Positions 61,014 to 64,000 of a stretch of 64,000 nucleotides of DNA are shown piece after piece (the first letter of the stretch is position 1; every line of letters begins with the position of its first letter). Location: NCBI RefSeq assembly GCF_019900845.1, contig NZ_CP074570.1, positions 1,674,001 through 1,738,000 of the forward strand. Reading direction: 5' to 3'. The notes below the pieces were generated by a model. The model saw only the letters and a program-made list of their open reading frames with translations. It made no database searches and was not told the DNA's origin. The position numbers and the translations under genes were made by a program. Source of the stretch: Paraneptunicella aestuarii. GTDB taxonomy: Bacteria > Pseudomonadota > Gammaproteobacteria > Enterobacterales > Alteromonadaceae.

Positions 61014-62048
61014 ATGTCTATCTCCAAACATTTAGGTTTTCTTTTCGCTACTTGTTCAGTGTTGGCTTCTACCATGCTTCCATCTTTAGCATCGGCAGAA
61101 GAAGTCAATGTGTATTCGGCGCGTAATGAAGCGTTAATCAAGCCGATACTCGACAAATTTAGCGAGCAAACCAATATCAAGGTGAACCTGATTACGGGCA
61201 AAGCTGATGCCTTGATCTCCCGCTTGGAATCGGAAGGTAAACATAGCCCGGCAGACATTTTGGTTACCACTGATGTTGGCCGTTTACACCGCGCCAAATC
61301 TCAAGGCTTGCTACAGCCATACACCTCAGAGGCAATGCACAAAGCCGTGCCAAAAGCCCTGCGCGATGCCGACGATCAATGGTATGCCTTAACCTTGCGC
61401 GCACGCCCGATTATGTACGTACCTGAGCGAGTGAAAATAAGCGAATTAAGCACAATGGAAGATCTGGCAAGCGAAAAATGGCGTGGCAGAATTTGTATTC
61501 GTTCTTCCAGCAATATTTACAACCAATCCATGACAGCCGCTATGTTGGTGCAAAAGTCTGAAAATGACGTATTAACCTGGGCACAAGACTTTGTTGCTAA
61601 TTTTGCTCGTCCACCCAAAGGTGGAGACCGAGACCAAATTAAAGCCGCTGTTGCTGGCGTATGTGACCTGGCTATTGCCAATACCTATTATCTAGCTGGC
61701 ATGTTAACCGATACCGATGAGAGCAATCGTGCTATTGCCCAGCAGGTTAAAGTGTTTTGGCCAAATCAAAATGATCGTGGCACACATATCAACATTTCTG
61801 GCGCAGCCATTACCAAGCATGCTCCTAACCAAGCTGAAGCTCAAAAGTTAATGGCCTTTATGGTGACGCCTGAAGCGCAACAATGGTACGCGCAAACCAA
61901 CCATGAGTACCCGGTTGTGGAAGGCGTGGAGTGGAGCGATGTATTGAAAAGCTTTGGGCAATTTAAAGCTGAGAACATTGAACTGTTCAAAGTGGGCGAG
62001 TTGAATGGTGAAGCTGTTCGCGTCATGGATCGCGCAGGTTGGAAATAA
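61014..62048 (+). CDS. fbpA: Ferric iron ABC transporter, periplasmic binding protein
   Basis: A 344-residue binding protein of the FbpA/FutA type. The signal peptide ends at ASA before EEVNVYSARNEALI. The paired tyrosines in LAIANTYYLAGML are the usual ferric ligands. The start at 61014 follows AAGGA by ten bases; the frame can be read 20 codons upstream, but that part is not a signal peptide. It delivers Fe3+ to FbpB and FbpC, and the Fur box upstream indicates iron control. Confidence 0.95.
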   Translation: MSISKHLGFLFATCSVLASTMLPSLASAEEVNVYSARNEALIKPILDKFSEQTNIKVNLITGKADALISRLESEGKHSPADILVTTDVGRLHRAKSQGLLQPYTSEAMHKAVPKALRDADDQWYALTLRARPIMYVPERVKISELSTMEDLASEKWRGRICIRSSSNIYNQSMTAAMLVQKSENDVLTWAQDFVANFARPPKGGDRDQIKAAVAGVCDLAIANTYYLAGMLTDTDESNRAIAQQVKVFWPNQNDRGTHINISGAAITKHAPNQAEAQKLMAFMVTPEAQQWYAQTNHEYPVVEGVEWSDVLKSFGQFKAENIELFKVGELNGEAVRVMDRAGWK

Positions 62049-62079
62049 GCGGTCAGTAAATCACACTTGTTAATTTGTT

Positions 62080-63720
62080 ATGTCTATTAACTCAATGCCA
62101 CTGGATCGCTGGAACACCGGTATAGTGGCGTTGGCATCCTTTATTACGCTGCCATTGCTGGTGTTGTTTGGCAGTTGGGCTCAGCCCGATTGGTCTATAT
62201 GGTCGCATCTACTCGACACCGTACTAGCTGATTACGTCATCAATTCCATTATTCTTGCTGCTGGCGTTGGGCTTGGCACATTGCTGCTGGGGACATTATG
62301 CGCCTGGTGTGTGGTTCGATATCGCTTTCCTTTCAGAAACATTATTCAGTGGGCTTTGCTGCTGCCTTTAGCGATCCCGGGTTATATCATCGCCTACACC
62401 TATACCGGCATATTGGATTTTTCAGGCCCGGTGCAAACTCTAATAAGAGACCTGTCCGGATTGCGCTACGGTCAATACTGGTTTCCTGAGTTGCAATCCT
62501 TGTTTGGCGCTATTGTCATGTTGGTACTGGTGCTGTTTCCTTATGTTTATTTAATGGCGATGACAGCGTTTAAAGCGCAATCATCCAGCTTGTATTACGC
62601 GGCAAAAAGCATGGGGCTGAACAAGCGCCAATACTTTTTTCGAATCGCCTTGCCAATGGCTCGCCCGGCCTTGTTAACTGGGGCAGCTTTGACCATGATG
62701 GAAGCCTTTGCCGATTACGGTACAGTACAGTATTTTGGCGTGCCTACCTTCACCACAGGTATTTTTCGCGTCTGGTTTGGTATGAACAGCCCACTTGCCG
62801 CGGCTCAACTTGCCAGCGGCTTGTGCTTGTTTGTATTGGGGTTATTGTTATTGGAACAATATTCCCGACGTAAACAACGCTTCTATCAGCCTGGACAAAA
62901 AAGCGCAGAACTCGAACCGCAAAAGGTTTCTGGCGGAAAGGGCATACTCATGTCGTTGCTGGTTGCCACACCTTTCCTGTTAGGTTTTTTAATCCCGGTT
63001 TTGCAATTAATTCAGTGGTCATGGCTAACCTGGTCTTACATGCTCAATGCCGATTTTCTGCAATTGCTAAAGAACAGCTTTGTACTGGCTGCGGTTGCAG
63101 CGCTTGTTGTCGTGTTCTGTGCCTTGTTTGTTTCTTACGGTAAGCGCCTAAACCCCAACCGTTGGATGACAACCAGCACTCAGCTTGCGGGCATGGGATA
63201 CGCTATTCCCGGAACTGTAATCGCTATTGGTGTGATGATCCCCTTTGCCTGGTTCGATAAAAGCCTGAATGGCTGGCTGCTGGTGGCCTTTAATTATGAA
63301 CCCGGGCTTATTTTTTCAGGTACGTTATTTGTGTTGATTTTTGCTTATACAGTACGATTCCTGACCGTCGCCAAACACAATATCGATGCAGGTTTAGAAC
63401 GCATTAAACCCAGCATGGACGAAGCCGCACGCAATATGGGCAATTCACCCGGACAAGTGCTAAAACGCGTGCATGTGCCTTTGTTAGGAAGTAGTGTACT
63501 GTCGGCCTTATTACTGGTGTTTGTGGATGTAATGAAAGAGTTGCCAGCAACGTTGATTTTGCGCCCCTTCAACTTTAATACACTGGCGGTTAGAACTTAT
63601 GAACTCGCATCAGACGAGCGCTTGGCAGATGCCGCTTTGCCAGCCATGAGCATTGTTATTATGGGGCTCATTCCGGTCATTTTACTGGCTTGGGGAATTG
63701 ATAAACAGAAGGTAGGTTAA
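62080..63720 (+). CDS. fbpB: Ferric iron ABC transporter, fused permease
   Basis: A 546-residue permease with two similar halves, about twelve membrane segments. Each half has an EAA loop that meets the ATPase: MGLNKRQYFFRIALPMARPALLTG and MGNSPGQVLKRVHVPLLGSS. The stop overlaps the fbpC start by one base (TAATG). It begins 31 bases after fbpA. Confidence 0.95.
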   Translation: MSINSMPLDRWNTGIVALASFITLPLLVLFGSWAQPDWSIWSHLLDTVLADYVINSIILAAGVGLGTLLLGTLCAWCVVRYRFPFRNIIQWALLLPLAIPGYIIAYTYTGILDFSGPVQTLIRDLSGLRYGQYWFPELQSLFGAIVMLVLVLFPYVYLMAMTAFKAQSSSLYYAAKSMGLNKRQYFFRIALPMARPALLTGAALTMMEAFADYGTVQYFGVPTFTTGIFRVWFGMNSPLAAAQLASGLCLFVLGLLLLEQYSRRKQRFYQPGQKSAELEPQKVSGGKGILMSLLVATPFLLGFLIPVLQLIQWSWLTWSYMLNADFLQLLKNSFVLAAVAALVVVFCALFVSYGKRLNPNRWMTTSTQLAGMGYAIPGTVIAIGVMIPFAWFDKSLNGWLLVAFNYEPGLIFSGTLFVLIFAYTVRFLTVAKHNIDAGLERIKPSMDEAARNMGNSPGQVLKRVHVPLLGSSVLSALLLVFVDVMKELPATLILRPFNFNTLAVRTYELASDERLADAALPAMSIVIMGLIPVILLAWGIDKQKVG

Positions 63721-64000
63721 TGCTGGAACTGCATAACATAGGTATTCAATTTGGTGACACGAACATAGTGCAAGGTGTCAGCTTGCATATGCAAACCGGC
63801 GAGTTAGGTTGCTTGCTGGGCGCGTCGGGTTCTGGCAAAACCTCTATTCTTAGAGCCATTTCCGGGTTCAATACCTTATCTACCGGGCATATTGAAATTC
63901 GAGGCAAACAAGTAGCCAGCTCATCGGAAAACTTGCCGCCTGAACAGCGCCATATCGCCATGATGTTTCAGGATTTGGCGCTATTTCCTCATTTAAATGT
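63720..64000 (+). CDS. fbpC: Ferric iron ABC transporter ATPase (partial, cut by the window end)
   Basis: The first 93 codons of an ABC ATPase, beginning MLELHNIGIQFGDTNIVQGV. Walker A is GASGSGKTS and the Q-loop MMFQDLALFPHL is reached at the window end. The signature motif and Walker B lie beyond it. Its ATG overlaps the fbpB stop. Confidence 0.92.
   Translation, partial: MLELHNIGIQFGDTNIVQGVSLHMQTGELGCLLGASGSGKTSILRAISGFNTLSTGHIEIRGKQVASSSENLPPEQRHIAMMFQDLALFPHLN

Overview
The window looks like chromosomal core DNA of a marine gammaproteobacterium of the order Alteromonadales (an Alteromonadaceae-type genome). Supporting points are the conserved blocks ppiB-lpxH/cysS, corB-ypjD/ffh-rpsP-rimM-trmD-rplS, fadI-fadJ, aroF-tyrA/pheA and a Bat/MoxR operon, the moderate GC content, and proteins that resemble Shewanella/Alteromonas/Vibrio families. 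The genus is inference. No tRNA, rRNA, CRISPR array, prophage or intact insertion sequence was found.

Layout. 1-4.1 kb: lpxH and ppiB face cysS, then an overlooked 58-codon secreted Cys peptide gene and a membrane-anchored glutaredoxin-like protein. 4.2-9.7 kb: a sulfate-assimilation operon read leftward (cysD-cysC-cysQ-cysN-SLC13 permease). 9.8-14.3 kb: an EAL/HDOD protein, putP, a 130-bp palindromic intergenic element, and an ECF sigma/DUF3379 anti-sigma pair. 14.4-23.4 kb: a leftward operon moxR-DUF58-DUF4381-batA-batB/C fusion-batD-DUF885 lipoprotein. 23.8-27.3 kb: fadI-fadJ behind a FadR-like operator. 27.5-32.8 kb: a soluble CZB chemoreceptor, an NTF2-like protein, then an unrecognised basic protein overlapping a MATE exporter and followed by a GT2 glycosyltransferase. 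32.9-41.1 kb: PAS-GGDEF-EAL protein, M16 peptidase, sixA, a small helical protein, corB and ypjD. 41.4-45 kb: ffh and the rpsP-rimM-trmD-rplS operon. 45.2-45.4 kb: a nested multi-hairpin element. 45.7-50.3 kb: MAPEG protein, AbgT transporter, and a MocR regulator divergent from an EamA exporter. 50.6-54.4 kb: aroF-tyrA and convergent pheA, each with an untracked leader-peptide gene. 54.5-60.4 kb: penicillin acylase-like hydrolase, YciH, a dual-receiver protein, and a STAS plus receiver/PP2C/kinase partner-switching pair. 60.4-60.9 kb: a 23-bp tandem repeat and other hairpins. 60.9-64 kb: a Fur box and a ferric-iron ABC transporter (fbpABC), cut by the window end.

The most interesting signals are regulatory and non-coding. 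The tyrosine-rich leader peptide before aroF-tyrA (MKPCELLRYPPYYYHYYW) and the phenylalanine leader plus alternative hairpins before pheA suggest ribosome-sensed control of both terminal branches of aromatic amino acid synthesis within 4 kb. Three structured repeat-like elements (12.9, 45.2 and 60.4 kb), the orphan protein/MATE/GT2 group and the small secreted Cys peptide are the best candidates for undescribed biology. Two-component and phosphoserine signalling at 57-60 kb resembles the Shewanella CrsA/CrsR control of the general stress sigma factor.
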